Positions 7,977-16,310 of a stretch of 64,000 bases of DNA are shown here, piece after piece (the first letter of the stretch is position 1; every line of letters begins with the position of its first letter). The DNA comes from Polynucleobacter brandtiae (GTDB taxonomy: Bacteria > Pseudomonadota > Gammaproteobacteria > Burkholderiales > Burkholderiaceae), in the NCBI RefSeq assembly GCF_002797575.1, contig NZ_PGTX01000005.1, positions 1 to 64,000 of the forward strand, written 5' to 3'. The notes below the pieces were generated by a model. It did not search any database, had not been told where the DNA came from, and worked only from the letters and a program-made list of their open reading frames with translations. Both the position numbers and the translations under genes were made by a program.

Positions 7977-8786
7977 ATGACGCATTACAGAGCGATTTGG
8001 ATTTCAGATGTACACCTGGGAACAGCAGGGTGTCAAGCTAACTACCTCCTCGATTTTTTAAAACATAACGAAGCAGATACATTTTATCTGGTCGGAGATA
8101 TTATTGATGGGTGGAGACTAAAGCAAACCTTCTACTGGCCCCAATCCCATAACGATGTTGTCCAAAAGCTATTACGTAAAGCGCGAAAAGGAACGGAAGT
8201 CATTTATGTTCCCGGAAACCATGATGAAAGCGCAAGACAGTACTTTGGCATGTCCTTTGGGGATATTCAAGTAGTAGAGGAAGTGATTCACACCACTTTA
8301 GATGGTCGCAAGCTTTGGGTTACCCACGGCGATCTTTTTGATGGCGTCATGCAGTACGCCAAGTGGTTAGCCTATGTAGGCGACTCTTTGTACACCTTTA
8401 TTCTTTACATCAACCGCTACTACAACAGGGTTCGAGTCAAAATGGGGCTGCAATATTGGTCTCTATCTCAATACCTTAAGCACCAAGTAAAGAATGCAGT
8501 GAGCTACATCGCTGATTTTGAGCACATCATGGCCAGAGAAGCGCGTCTTCGCGAATGTGATGGCGTAGTCTGCGGCCATATTCACAAGGCCGAGATTCGG
8601 GAAATTGATGGCCTACTTTATTGCAATGATGGTGATTGGGTTGAAAGCCTTTCTGCGCTAGTAGAAACCACCAGCGGCGAACTCAAACTGATTTATTGGA
8701 CTCACATTAAAGGTGATCCAGTAGAGGAAGCAGAAGTGATTTCCCCATCCAATACCTTACTACCCACCTTAGAGGCCACAACATGA
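7977..8786 (+). CDS. plcP: PlcP-type phospholipase C (calcineurin-like metallophosphoesterase)
   Basis: 269 residues. The five metallophosphoesterase motifs are in order: DVHLG (D11, H13), GDIIDGW (D41), GNHDE (N81, H82), THGDLFDG (H117) and GHIHKAE (200-206). It resembles UDP-2,3-diacylglucosamine pyrophosphatase (LpxH), but its partnership with a glycosyltransferase and the Pho box match PlcP. PlcP is the phosphate-starvation phospholipase C that cleaves phosphatidylethanolamine or phosphatidylglycerol head groups and leaves diacylglycerol. It overlaps the next gene by four bases. No Shine-Dalgarno sequence is visible, and the start lies six bases after a -10-like hexamer. LpxH activity is the main alternative. 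Confidence 0.75.
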   Translation: MTHYRAIWISDVHLGTAGCQANYLLDFLKHNEADTFYLVGDIIDGWRLKQTFYWPQSHNDVVQKLLRKARKGTEVIYVPGNHDESARQYFGMSFGDIQVVEEVIHTTLDGRKLWVTHGDLFDGVMQYAKWLAYVGDSLYTFILYINRYYNRVRVKMGLQYWSLSQYLKHQVKNAVSYIADFEHIMAREARLRECDGVVCGHIHKAEIREIDGLLYCNDGDWVESLSALVETTSGELKLIYWTHIKGDPVEEAEVISPSNTLLPTLEATT

Positions 8787-9811
8787 AAATTATGATCGTT
8801 ACCGATGCATGGGATCCCCAAGTGAATGGCGTAGTTCGAACCCTCAAGCAAACCTGCGCAGAATTAGTCGCTATGGGGCATGAAGTAGAAATGATTACTC
8901 CCAATGACTTCAATACCATTCCCTGTCCAACCTATCCCGATATTTCTTTATCGATCCTTCCAGGAAAACGGGTTGCTCAGAAGATAAAAGCCTTTGCACC
9001 GGATGCGATTCATATTGCGACTGAAGGACCTTTAGGTCTATCAGCCCGCTCCTATGCTGTTAAAAATAACCTACCCTTCTCTACCGCTTATCACACCCGC
9101 TTTCCAGAGTATGTCAAAGCACGTATTGGCATTCCACTAGCCTGGACCTATACTTTTCTACGCTGGTTTCATGGGCCTTCTATGGCCGTTATGGCCCCTA
9201 CTATTGTTGTTAAAAAAGACTTAGAGGACTACGGTTTTAAGAATGTCGTTTTATGGTCTCGTGGCGTGGATTTAAATATCTTCAAAATACAGGCCTCCAA
9301 AGCACTGAATACTGCACACCCTATATTTTTATATGTGGGTCGCGTGGCGGTAGAAAAAAATATTAATGCCTTTTTAGAAATTGATCTTCCAGGATCTAAA
9401 TGGGTGGTGGGTGATGGCCCAGCAATGGCTGGCATTCAAGAAAAATATCCCAACATTAATTACTTAGGTGTTTTACAGCAAGAAGAGTTGGCAAAGGTTT
9501 ATGCTGCGGCAGACGTATTTGTCTTTCCGAGCAAAACAGACACCTTTGGCTTAGTTCTATTAGAAGCAATGGCTTGTGGAACACCCGTTGCAGCATACCC
9601 AGTAACGGGTCCGATTGATGTACTGGGCACCTCACCCGCTGGGGCAATGCATGATGATTTGCGAGTGGCCTGTATGCAGGCATTAAAAATTCCCCGAGAA
9701 ACTGCTAGGGCACATGCTGAGAAATTCTCCTGGAGAGCAGCCTCAGAACAGTTTGCAAATCACCTCAAGCCCGTTCCTTCAACAGCAGTACACCAAACCG
9801 CTATCGCTTAG
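8783..9811 (+). CDS. agt: Glycosyltransferase family 4, Agt-like glycolipid synthase
   Basis: 342 residues with a GT-B fold. The N-terminal glycine loop is PQVNGVVRT, and the C-terminal donor site is DTFGLVLLEAMACGTP with the E-X7-E pattern. In plcP-agt loci of other proteobacteria Agt adds glucose or glucuronic acid to diacylglycerol, producing phosphorus-free glycolipids. The ATGA overlap with plcP indicates that the two products act together: PlcP makes the diacylglycerol that Agt uses. Sugar specificity cannot be read from the sequence. A generic mannosyltransferase role is the alternative. Confidence 0.75.
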   Translation: MKIMIVTDAWDPQVNGVVRTLKQTCAELVAMGHEVEMITPNDFNTIPCPTYPDISLSILPGKRVAQKIKAFAPDAIHIATEGPLGLSARSYAVKNNLPFSTAYHTRFPEYVKARIGIPLAWTYTFLRWFHGPSMAVMAPTIVVKKDLEDYGFKNVVLWSRGVDLNIFKIQASKALNTAHPIFLYVGRVAVEKNINAFLEIDLPGSKWVVGDGPAMAGIQEKYPNINYLGVLQQEELAKVYAAADVFVFPSKTDTFGLVLLEAMACGTPVAAYPVTGPIDVLGTSPAGAMHDDLRVACMQALKIPRETARAHAEKFSWRAASEQFANHLKPVPSTAVHQTAIA

Positions 9812-9820
9812 GCCTGCATT

Positions 9821-10228
9821 GTGAGCGCCCCCTATCACATTGATCAGAACCCCCACAAGGGCAACCGCGGACTTACACGAGCGTGGCATGCCGCTAAAAA
9901 CTCTTGGTGCGGCATTGTTTATGCTTTTAAAGAAGAGAGTGCTTTTAGACAAGAATTAACGCTCCTAGTATTACTCACACCCTTAGCGCTACTAATGCCA
10001 ATTAGCCCATTAGAAAAAGCCATTCTGATCTCTTCCTTAGTGATGGTACTCGTAGTTGAACTCTTAAATTCTAGTGTGGAGGCAGCCATAGATCGCATCT
10101 CCTTTGAGCATCATGATCTATCCAAAAGAGCAAAGGATTTTGGCTCAGCTGCAGTCATGCTTGCCCTATTCATTTCAGCCCTTTTGTGGGCAACGATCAG
10201 CTTACCCATTGTCATTCAATCGTCATAA
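9821..10228 (+). CDS. dgkA: Diacylglycerol kinase
   Basis: 135 residues, slightly longer than the usual 120 because of an N-terminal extension. It shows the family motifs EESAFRQELTLL and VVELLNSSVEAAIDRI and three membrane segments. The enzyme phosphorylates diacylglycerol to phosphatidic acid. In this operon, nine bases after agt, it would compete with Agt for, or recycle, diacylglycerol released by PlcP. The start codon is GTG. Confidence 0.9.
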   Translation: MSAPYHIDQNPHKGNRGLTRAWHAAKNSWCGIVYAFKEESAFRQELTLLVLLTPLALLMPISPLEKAILISSLVMVLVVELLNSSVEAAIDRISFEHHDLSKRAKDFGSAAVMLALFISALLWATISLPIVIQSS

Positions 10229-10268
10229 AAGACTTTTACGATCCATTACATTACTAAGAGGTTAAATC

Positions 10269-11222
10269 ATGGCAGATCTTCCAAATCCATTCTCTCCATT
10301 TGATATTTTTAGCTCACGTTTTGAGCAAAAACCCAAAGCATTTAAAAAAATACAAGCCGGCGCTATCAAGAAAATATTTTCCAAAAAACTAGCTAAAAAA
10401 TTATTTGGTAAGAAATTTGCAATCCGCTCTAGAGCAGATCATGTGGCACCTGAACCCGTAGTCGTCATGGCAAAAGGAGTAGTAAAAGCGGTAGCAAAAT
10501 CAAAGCTGCCCGCATTAAGCATTTCCTGGGCAAGCGGCCCGGCAGAAGTAAAAGAGGCACAGCGCCTACGTTACAAAATATTTGCTGAGGAGATGGGTGC
10601 AAATCTCCCGCACCATGTTGAAGGTTTAGATGTTGATGATTTTGATGCTTATTGCGACCATCTCCTGATTCGTGATGAAGAGACACTCAGAGTTGTAGGT
10701 ACCTATCGCGTACTGCCTCCCCACAAAGCCCTAGAAATTGGTCGTCTCTACTCAGATTCTGAATTTGATCTCACCCGCCTTAATCACCTACGTCCAAAAA
10801 TGGTTGAACTGGGCAGATCCTGTGTTCATATGGACTACCGCTCAGGCGCCGTCATCATGGCCTTATGGAGTGGCCTCGCGCAATACATGCTCAAACACGA
10901 TTATGAGATTATGCTGGGGTGTGCCAGTATTCCGATGGCAGATGGGGGGCATTTTGCAGCAAGCTTTTATAACTCACTCAGTAATGATCAAATGGCACCG
11001 GTTGAAAATCATGCCTTTCCTCGTCTACCACTACCATTAGACCGCCTTAACGGAGGCTTAGATGTTGAGCCACCCCCACTAATTAAGGGCTACCTCAAAC
11101 TGGGTGCCAAGATCTGTAGTGCTCCAGCATGGGATACAGACTTTAATACTGCAGACGTCTTAACTATGTTGCGCCTATCGGAAATTAATCCCCGCTATGC
11201 AAAACACTTTTTTGGTGCTTAA
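10269..11222 (+). CDS. olsB: L-ornithine N-acyltransferase (OlsB-like)
   Basis: 317 residues. The C-terminal two thirds match the OlsB/hemolysin-like GNAT family: LRYKIFAEEMGA, EGLDVDDFDAYCDHLL, GTYRVL, ELGRSCVHMDYRSG and MLGCASI. OlsB transfers a 3-hydroxy fatty acid to the alpha-amino group of ornithine, the first step to ornithine lipids. The first 75 residues are rich in lysine and lack the conserved motifs, so they are an unusual basic extension that might bind membrane or acyl carrier protein. AAGAGG precedes the ATG. It is the last gene of the plcP operon and ends eight bases from the convergent ppx. Confidence 0.8.
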   Translation: MADLPNPFSPFDIFSSRFEQKPKAFKKIQAGAIKKIFSKKLAKKLFGKKFAIRSRADHVAPEPVVVMAKGVVKAVAKSKLPALSISWASGPAEVKEAQRLRYKIFAEEMGANLPHHVEGLDVDDFDAYCDHLLIRDEETLRVVGTYRVLPPHKALEIGRLYSDSEFDLTRLNHLRPKMVELGRSCVHMDYRSGAVIMALWSGLAQYMLKHDYEIMLGCASIPMADGGHFAASFYNSLSNDQMAPVENHAFPRLPLPLDRLNGGLDVEPPPLIKGYLKLGAKICSAPAWDTDFNTADVLTMLRLSEINPRYAKHFFGA

Positions 11223-11230
11223 GTTTCAAG

Positions 11231-12796
11231 CTACTTTAAGGTAATCCTATAAGGTCGGCCGACACGCTCCCACTCGGCGGCCTCTTTTAATAAGCTAAAT
11301 TCAGTTAAGGGATGTTTACTCGTCCATTCTTTGGATAGACTCACCGCATAAACACCTTCATGCTCCGACAGTTTTACCTTGGGTAAATTCGCATCACTGC
11401 GGCCGCGACATAAAACTTGAGCAAGTCTGAGACAAAACAGCATCCGCCAGTCCTGGAAACTAGCATTATGCGCAAGCTTCCCCAATTTACCAGCATGTCC
11501 AATCAATAATGCCGCTAATCGAGCCTGATCATTTTTTGAGAAACCAGGCATATCCGCATTACCGGCAATGTAAGCAGAATGCTTGTGGTAGCCATTGTGA
11601 GAAATAGACAAACCAATCTCATGTAAGTTGGCTGCCCACTGTAGTAATGCAATATTGTCATCCCTACTTTCAGAATTGGGCTTTGGAAGCTGGCCTAAAA
11701 ATTCTGCGGCTAATTCACTCACCCGTTTCGCTTGTTCACGATCTACTGCATAACGCTGCATGAATTGCTCTACTGTGACGTAGCGCATATCGTCATGCTG
11801 TGATCGACCCAGTAAGTCATAAAGAACGCCGATACGCAAAGCAGCATCGGTTACTTCCATGCTATCAATACCGAGCTCATCGAAAATGGCAATCATGATG
11901 GCAAGACCGCCTGGCCAGACCATTCTGCGGTCATCTTTTAAGCCCTGCAACTCTACTTTATTAACATGGTCATACTTGAGAAGATGTTTTTTCATCGCTC
12001 GCAAGCCCTCGCGGGTTATTAACCCACTGCTACCGTTGACGCGACCCATTGATAAGCCATCATCGGCCTGACTATTAAAATGATTCTCGCTGATCAAATC
12101 TGCCAGAGCGCGTGCCGTGCCAGACGACCCGATAACCTGCTTCCAGCCACTTTTGAGGTACGCGCTGGAAATGACCTGAATTTCCCGCCTTGCCGCCAAC
12201 TCGGCCTCCCTAAATGCGTGAGGATCAATATTGCCTTTAGGGAAAAATTGCAAGCTATGAGAAACACAGCCCATATACAGACTTTCCATTAGCTTAGGCT
12301 CGTAGCCCTTACCAATGATCAGCTCCGTCGAACCACCGCCGATATCGACTACCAAGCGATTGCCTTGGACTGAGGGCACTTCATGGGCTGCACCAATATA
12401 AATCAGGCGCGCTTCCTCGACCCCTGCAATGACTTCAATTGGAAAGCCTAAGGCTGCCTCAGCATCCCGAATAAACTGGGGAGCGTTCTTAGCTACGCGT
12501 AGGGTATTGGTTGCTACTGCCCGCACTCTAGCAGGATCAAACCCCCGAATGCGCTCACCAAAACGACGAATCGCTGTTAGGCCACGCAGATAGGCCTCAC
12601 TACCTAATAATTTGTTATCTGTAAGACCTGCCGCCAGGCGAACGGATTCTCGCAAAGTATCAATTGGTCGAAGCTGAGTGCCAGAGGGAGTTTGAACAAC
12701 TTGAGCTACCAGCATCCGAAAACTATTCGAGCCTAGGTCAACTGCGGCAACTAGGTCTAAATAGTCGTCATCGGAAGCATCTTTAAATAGGGTCAA
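11231..12796 (-). CDS. ppx: Exopolyphosphatase / pppGpp phosphohydrolase family
   Basis: 521 residues, the full Ppx/GppA length. Motifs of the actin-like ATPase fold are visible: VDLGSNSFRMLV, ATNTLRVAKN, IAGVEEARLIY and VVDIGGGSTELI. An HD-like helical domain forms the C-terminal half. The enzyme removes terminal phosphate from polyphosphate and may also act on pppGpp. Its place between the lipid-remodelling genes and phoR, and near ppk2, fits polyphosphate turnover. It is transcribed towards olsB. No Pho box was seen in front of it. Confidence 0.9.
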   Translation of the reverse strand: MTLFKDASDDDYLDLVAAVDLGSNSFRMLVAQVVQTPSGTQLRPIDTLRESVRLAAGLTDNKLLGSEAYLRGLTAIRRFGERIRGFDPARVRAVATNTLRVAKNAPQFIRDAEAALGFPIEVIAGVEEARLIYIGAAHEVPSVQGNRLVVDIGGGSTELIIGKGYEPKLMESLYMGCVSHSLQFFPKGNIDPHAFREAELAARREIQVISSAYLKSGWKQVIGSSGTARALADLISENHFNSQADDGLSMGRVNGSSGLITREGLRAMKKHLLKYDHVNKVELQGLKDDRRMVWPGGLAIMIAIFDELGIDSMEVTDAALRIGVLYDLLGRSQHDDMRYVTVEQFMQRYAVDREQAKRVSELAAEFLGQLPKPNSESRDDNIALLQWAANLHEIGLSISHNGYHKHSAYIAGNADMPGFSKNDQARLAALLIGHAGKLGKLAHNASFQDWRMLFCLRLAQVLCRGRSDANLPKVKLSEHEGVYAVSLSKEWTSKHPLTEFSLLKEAAEWERVGRPYRITLK

Positions 12797-13239
12797 GGCA
12801 TTTCCAGGGGAAAAGGTAGCGGGCTAGTTGAAAGGATCTATTTTATGCAATAACTAGAGCTTATCCACCAATAAATCAGCAAACGTTGGAACAAAGTACC
12901 AATACGCAAGATTTTTCTCAGGATTAAAGCAAGTTGGACTACCGTAGCCGCAAAAAATGCATCGGCCCCCTGAAACGGTCTTTAATAGTGGGGCTCAGAT
13001 GGACAACGATAAAACTACTCCGAAAGACAATCTTGCACCTTTAATATTTGGACTTCTTGACAGCATGGGCAAGTAATAAGGAAGCGATGTTTTTCGATCA
13101 ATACATTCATATTCGAATCCTAATCCAAGAATATGACAACTTAATGCCTACCTTCAAATAAGCTGACTTCAGAATGTCATATTAGCTTGATATGGTCTGA
13201 GTATTCATTTGAAAGCATTAACTTAAGGGCGCTTACTCG
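12797..13239. other. Intergenic region between ppx and a small hypothetical gene
   Basis: A 443-base gap with no long reading frame. It contains one short open frame at 12957-13076. Two stretches with single PhoB-like half-sites occur (TGTCAT near 13178 and TATGACA near 13131), but neither has a properly spaced second half. No terminator or tRNA was found. Confidence 0.5.
12957..13076 (+). CDS. Possible small protein of 39 (or 25) residues
   Basis: An open frame starts at ATG 12957 and ends with TAA at 13074-13076. An internal ATG at 12999 would give 25 residues (MDNDKTTPKDNLAPLIFG, ending MGK). There is no good Shine-Dalgarno sequence for either start; GTGGGG lies before the second. I recognise no family. 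It could be chance, a remnant, or a real small protein; only its place in an otherwise empty gap makes it worth listing. Confidence 0.2.
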   Translation: MHRPPETVFNSGAQMDNDKTTPKDNLAPLIFGLLDSMGK

Positions 13240-13449
13240 ATGAGCAAATATCACTATGAAGATGCGGTAGTGCAGCTTCAAGAATCTGGATCTATCAGCT
13301 TAATTGATTTTAAAAAACTACCTTATGAGGATCTTGTAGAGCTACTAGAAGAAATTAAGGTGTGGTGCTTATATGCAAACGGTAAACTAGATAAGCTCCC
13401 GAAGGAATCTAAGAAGCAGAAAGCAAAGAAAAAAGATAGGAAGGAATAG
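13240..13449 (+). CDS. Small hypothetical protein with lysine-rich tail
   Basis: 69 residues. The body (about 1-48) is amphipathic and acidic, and the tail (about 49-69) is almost all Lys, Glu and Gln with repeated KKxK. No membrane segment, signal peptide or known motif is present. A weak AAGG precedes the ATG. It is encoded alone on the plus strand, convergent with phoR, and followed by an AT-rich hairpin. The composition is that of a real expressed protein rather than a shadow frame, but no function can be given. Confidence 0.6.
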   Translation: MSKYHYEDAVVQLQESGSISLIDFKKLPYEDLVELLEEIKVWCLYANGKLDKLPKESKKQKAKKKDRKE

Positions 13450-13477
13450 CTAATAAAAATAATAAAGAATAAAGAAT

Positions 13478-13498
13478 AAAATCAGGATTAATGATTTT
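13478..13498. terminator. AT-rich hairpin between the hypothetical gene and phoR
   Basis: AAAATCA (13478-13484) pairs with TGATTTT (13492-13498) across a 7-base loop. It lies between two convergent genes and could end both transcripts, though the stem is weak. Confidence 0.4.
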
Positions 13499-13500
13499 GT

Positions 13501-14799
13501 TTAGCTTGCAATCCGCTCTTTTGGGAAACGCAGTGTGAAGGTGCTACCGATGCCAGGAGTACTCTCGATAATTAATTGAGCTTGATGACGATTGGCAATA
13601 TGCTTCACAATTGCCAAACCTAAACCCGTACCGCCAGTATCTCGAGATCGACTACGATCGACGCGATAGAATCGCTCTGTTAGGCGTGATAAATGCTCTG
13701 ACGCAATGCCTGGCCCCGTATCTGTCACAGAAAAGTCGCCCTGACCTTCTGCATTGACAGACCATTTAGCGCTAACCGACCCAACATCAGGTGTGTATCG
13801 AACCGCATTGGATACTAAGTTACTAAATGCCGAAAGAATTTCTCGCTCATCTCCCATTAAATTTTTAGGGCTCTCAAGATCAAAGTTAAAGGTATGGTGA
13901 CCTTGTGAAAGTGCCTCAGCATCATTCTTTAATAAAGCCATTACTGCCTCTAGCTTGATAGCCTGCATAGGCGCTGGCAAGGTGTTGGCCTCTAAATTAG
14001 CAAGAGTCAATAAATCCTCCACCAAGCTTTTCATCCGCTGCGCCTGTGACATCATCAACTCACAGTACTGATCTCGCTGAGACTTATCCAGATCAATCGA
14101 TTGCATAGTCTCCAAGAAACCCATCAATACAGTGATTGGGGTTCTCATTTCATGGGAAACATTAGCTACGAAATCGCGACGCATAGCATCCGCTTTTTGT
14201 AAATCTGTTACATCCTGCACCAATAAAAGGTGACGCTTGTCACCAAATGAGAATGTTTGCAACAGCAAGCTTAAGTTTGCTGCCGGACCCATGCGCTCTA
14301 GCAATAGAGGGGCTTCAAAATGGCGCTTGTTGAGATATTGAATAAACTCTGGGCGACGTAATAAGAAATTAATTCTTTGCATTGCATCACGCTTAAATTT
14401 CAATCCAAAAAAACGTTCGGCGATTGCATTGCACCACTCGATCTGATCCTGATCATCTAGCATCACGATGCCATTAGGAGACGCTTGAAAGGCTTCTATA
14501 AAACGTGCATGCTGCTGCTCCACTGTTCTTATTTCTTGTTTTAAGTTCTTCACTAAGCGCTGTAGTCGAAAGAAAACCTCTTCCCAAAAGCCACTAGCCA
14601 GAGGCATAGTGTCAACCGTATCTTGGAGGATGTGATTTTTGAGCCTGGCTAAATTGATATAAGAATAAATCAAGGGAATTGCCAGGGTGGCAATCCCCGT
14701 GGCGATAGCCCAGCTGCCTCCCCAATTAGACTGAACAATGAAGGCAGCTATAAACGCCAAACCAACGAGGGTTATAAACCGAGTGAAAATAGATAACAT
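13501..14799 (-). CDS. phoR: Phosphate-regulon sensor histidine kinase
   Basis: 432 residues. Two membrane segments lie within residues 5-50, a PAS domain spans roughly 95-195, and the dimerisation helix carries the phospho-acceptor in VSHEMRTPI (H216). The ATP-binding domain has the N box (NLVSNAVRYTP), TDTGPGI and GGTGLGLAIV. PhoR phosphorylates PhoB when phosphate is scarce, under control of PstSCAB-PhoU. It lies 63 bases after phoB on the same strand. Confidence 0.95.
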   Translation of the reverse strand: MLSIFTRFITLVGLAFIAAFIVQSNWGGSWAIATGIATLAIPLIYSYINLARLKNHILQDTVDTMPLASGFWEEVFFRLQRLVKNLKQEIRTVEQQHARFIEAFQASPNGIVMLDDQDQIEWCNAIAERFFGLKFKRDAMQRINFLLRRPEFIQYLNKRHFEAPLLLERMGPAANLSLLLQTFSFGDKRHLLLVQDVTDLQKADAMRRDFVANVSHEMRTPITVLMGFLETMQSIDLDKSQRDQYCELMMSQAQRMKSLVEDLLTLANLEANTLPAPMQAIKLEAVMALLKNDAEALSQGHHTFNFDLESPKNLMGDEREILSAFSNLVSNAVRYTPDVGSVSAKWSVNAEGQGDFSVTDTGPGIASEHLSRLTERFYRVDRSRSRDTGGTGLGLAIVKHIANRHQAQLIIESTPGIGSTFTLRFPKERIAS

Positions 14800-14862
14800 A
14801 CCGCAATCTTAGAGCATTCGAGATTCGCGGTTAAAAAACGTCGTAAGTTAGCGAATCACGGC

Positions 14863-15588
14863 CTAGGTTTGGGTGGGAATCTTGGTAATGCGGTAGCCGC
14901 TTCCACGCACTGTCTCAATAAAACGATCGCTGTCAGTGGGGGCTAATGCTGCTCGCAGTCTTTTAATATGAACATCGATCGTACGCTCTTCGATATAGAC
15001 CTCGTTACCCCAAACCTTATCCAGTAGACTAGCCCTGGAGTGGACTCTTTCTGGGTTTGACATCAAGAACTGAAGAAGCCGATACTCCGTTGGACCCAAG
15101 GAGACCGTCGCAGAATCACAATCCGGGATCACAATAGTAACGCGGTGAGATAAGGGATCCAATCTCAAAGGACCGACTGATAATGGGACGGAGCCCGTTT
15201 CCTCCAAAGGAAGCTGGCGCCTCAAGATAGCCCTCACCCGCGCGACAAGCTCTTTAGGTGAAAAGGGCTTGGTAACGTAATCGTCTGCACCTGAATCCAG
15301 ACCCAATACTTTGTCCGCTTCGTCACTTTTAGCGGTTAGCATCAATATAGGCAGACTTCTAAAGCGTTCATTTGCACGCAGTTCTCTAGCAAATTGAACT
15401 CCAGACTTGCCAGGTAGCATCCAATCCAAAATCAAAAGACTGGGCAATGACTCTTGCATTATGTTGAGGGCAACTTCAGTTTGAAGGGCCTTCTCAACCT
15501 GATAGCCAGCATGGCTCAAATTAATAGAAATAAGCTCAGCAATTGACGGCTCATCTTCCACTACTAAAATCCGCTGGACAATTTCCAT
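14863..15588 (-). CDS. phoB: Phosphate-regulon response regulator
   Basis: 241 residues, OmpR/PhoB class. The receiver domain has the acidic pocket E11-D12, phospho-acceptor D55 in LILDWMLPG, and K in TKPFSPKEL. The winged-helix DNA-binding domain ends with the usual IDVHIKRLRAAL and VRGSGYRI. It binds 11-base direct repeats (Pho boxes), two examples of which are seen at 7913-7956 and 20172-20193. It starts two bases after the phoU stop. Confidence 0.95.
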   Translation of the reverse strand: MEIVQRILVVEDEPSIAELISINLSHAGYQVEKALQTEVALNIMQESLPSLLILDWMLPGKSGVQFARELRANERFRSLPILMLTAKSDEADKVLGLDSGADDYVTKPFSPKELVARVRAILRRQLPLEETGSVPLSVGPLRLDPLSHRVTIVIPDCDSATVSLGPTEYRLLQFLMSNPERVHSRASLLDKVWGNEVYIEERTIDVHIKRLRAALAPTDSDRFIETVRGSGYRITKIPTQT

Positions 15589-15590
15589 GC

Positions 15591-16298
15591 TCAGGGCTTA
15601 TTGGCCTCGCGTACTAATTCTTCACGAGGCATATGCCGCACATCAGATCCCTTGGCAACATATATTACGAACTCTGCAATATTTTTTGCGTGATCACCGA
15701 TACGTTCGATGGCTTTCGCTATCGTTAGCATATCTAAACCTGCTGTAATGGTATGTGGATCCTCCATCATATAGGTGATTAGCTTACGAACAAAGGCTCT
15801 AAACTCCTCATCAATCTGACGATCCTCCTCTACTACCTCAGCTGCAGCAATCGTATCTAAACGTGCAAACGCATCTAAACTTCGGCGCAATAATGAAATT
15901 GCCATCTGACCAGATAGCCGAATCTCTGCAACATTAATATTGTGAGCCGTGCCAGACTCAATCAAACGCTTAGTTCTCTTTGCTACACGCTCAGCCTCAT
16001 CGCCAGCACGCTCAAGATTGGTAATCGCTTTTGAAACCGCCATCACCAAACGCAAGTCACGGGCAGTAGGTTGGCGGCGAGCAATCAATTCAGTACAAGC
16101 GGAGTCAATCTGAATTTCCAGATCATTAACCATCTTTTCATTTTGAATGACGAGGTTACAAGTCTCAACATCCATTTGCGTGAAAGCACGCATAGCATTT
16201 GAGATCTGAGACTCTACTAGCCCGCCCATTTCCAACAGGCGACTGGAAAGTGAATTTAAATCGGCATCAAATTGTGACGAAAGGTGTTTATCTGGCAT
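15591..16298 (-). CDS. phoU: Phosphate transport system regulator PhoU
   Basis: 235 residues, two tandem three-helix PhoU repeats. The metal-binding acidic clusters are seen as ERAGDEAERVAKR and AIERIGDHAKNIAEF. PhoU links the transporter to PhoR and holds the kinase inactive when phosphate is plentiful. The gene lies between pstB and phoB with gaps of 12 and 2 bases. Confidence 0.95.
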   Translation of the reverse strand: MPDKHLSSQFDADLNSLSSRLLEMGGLVESQISNAMRAFTQMDVETCNLVIQNEKMVNDLEIQIDSACTELIARRQPTARDLRLVMAVSKAITNLERAGDEAERVAKRTKRLIESGTAHNINVAEIRLSGQMAISLLRRSLDAFARLDTIAAAEVVEEDRQIDEEFRAFVRKLITYMMEDPHTITAGLDMLTIAKAIERIGDHAKNIAEFVIYVAKGSDVRHMPREELVREANKP

Positions 16299-16310
16299 TT
16301 ATTTCTCCAA

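Noticed and set aside
7977-8786. Calling the metallophosphoesterase LpxH
   Set aside because: The motifs fit both, but the Pho box and the overlap with a glycosyltransferase, dgkA and olsB fit PlcP better. LpxH is kept as the alternative.
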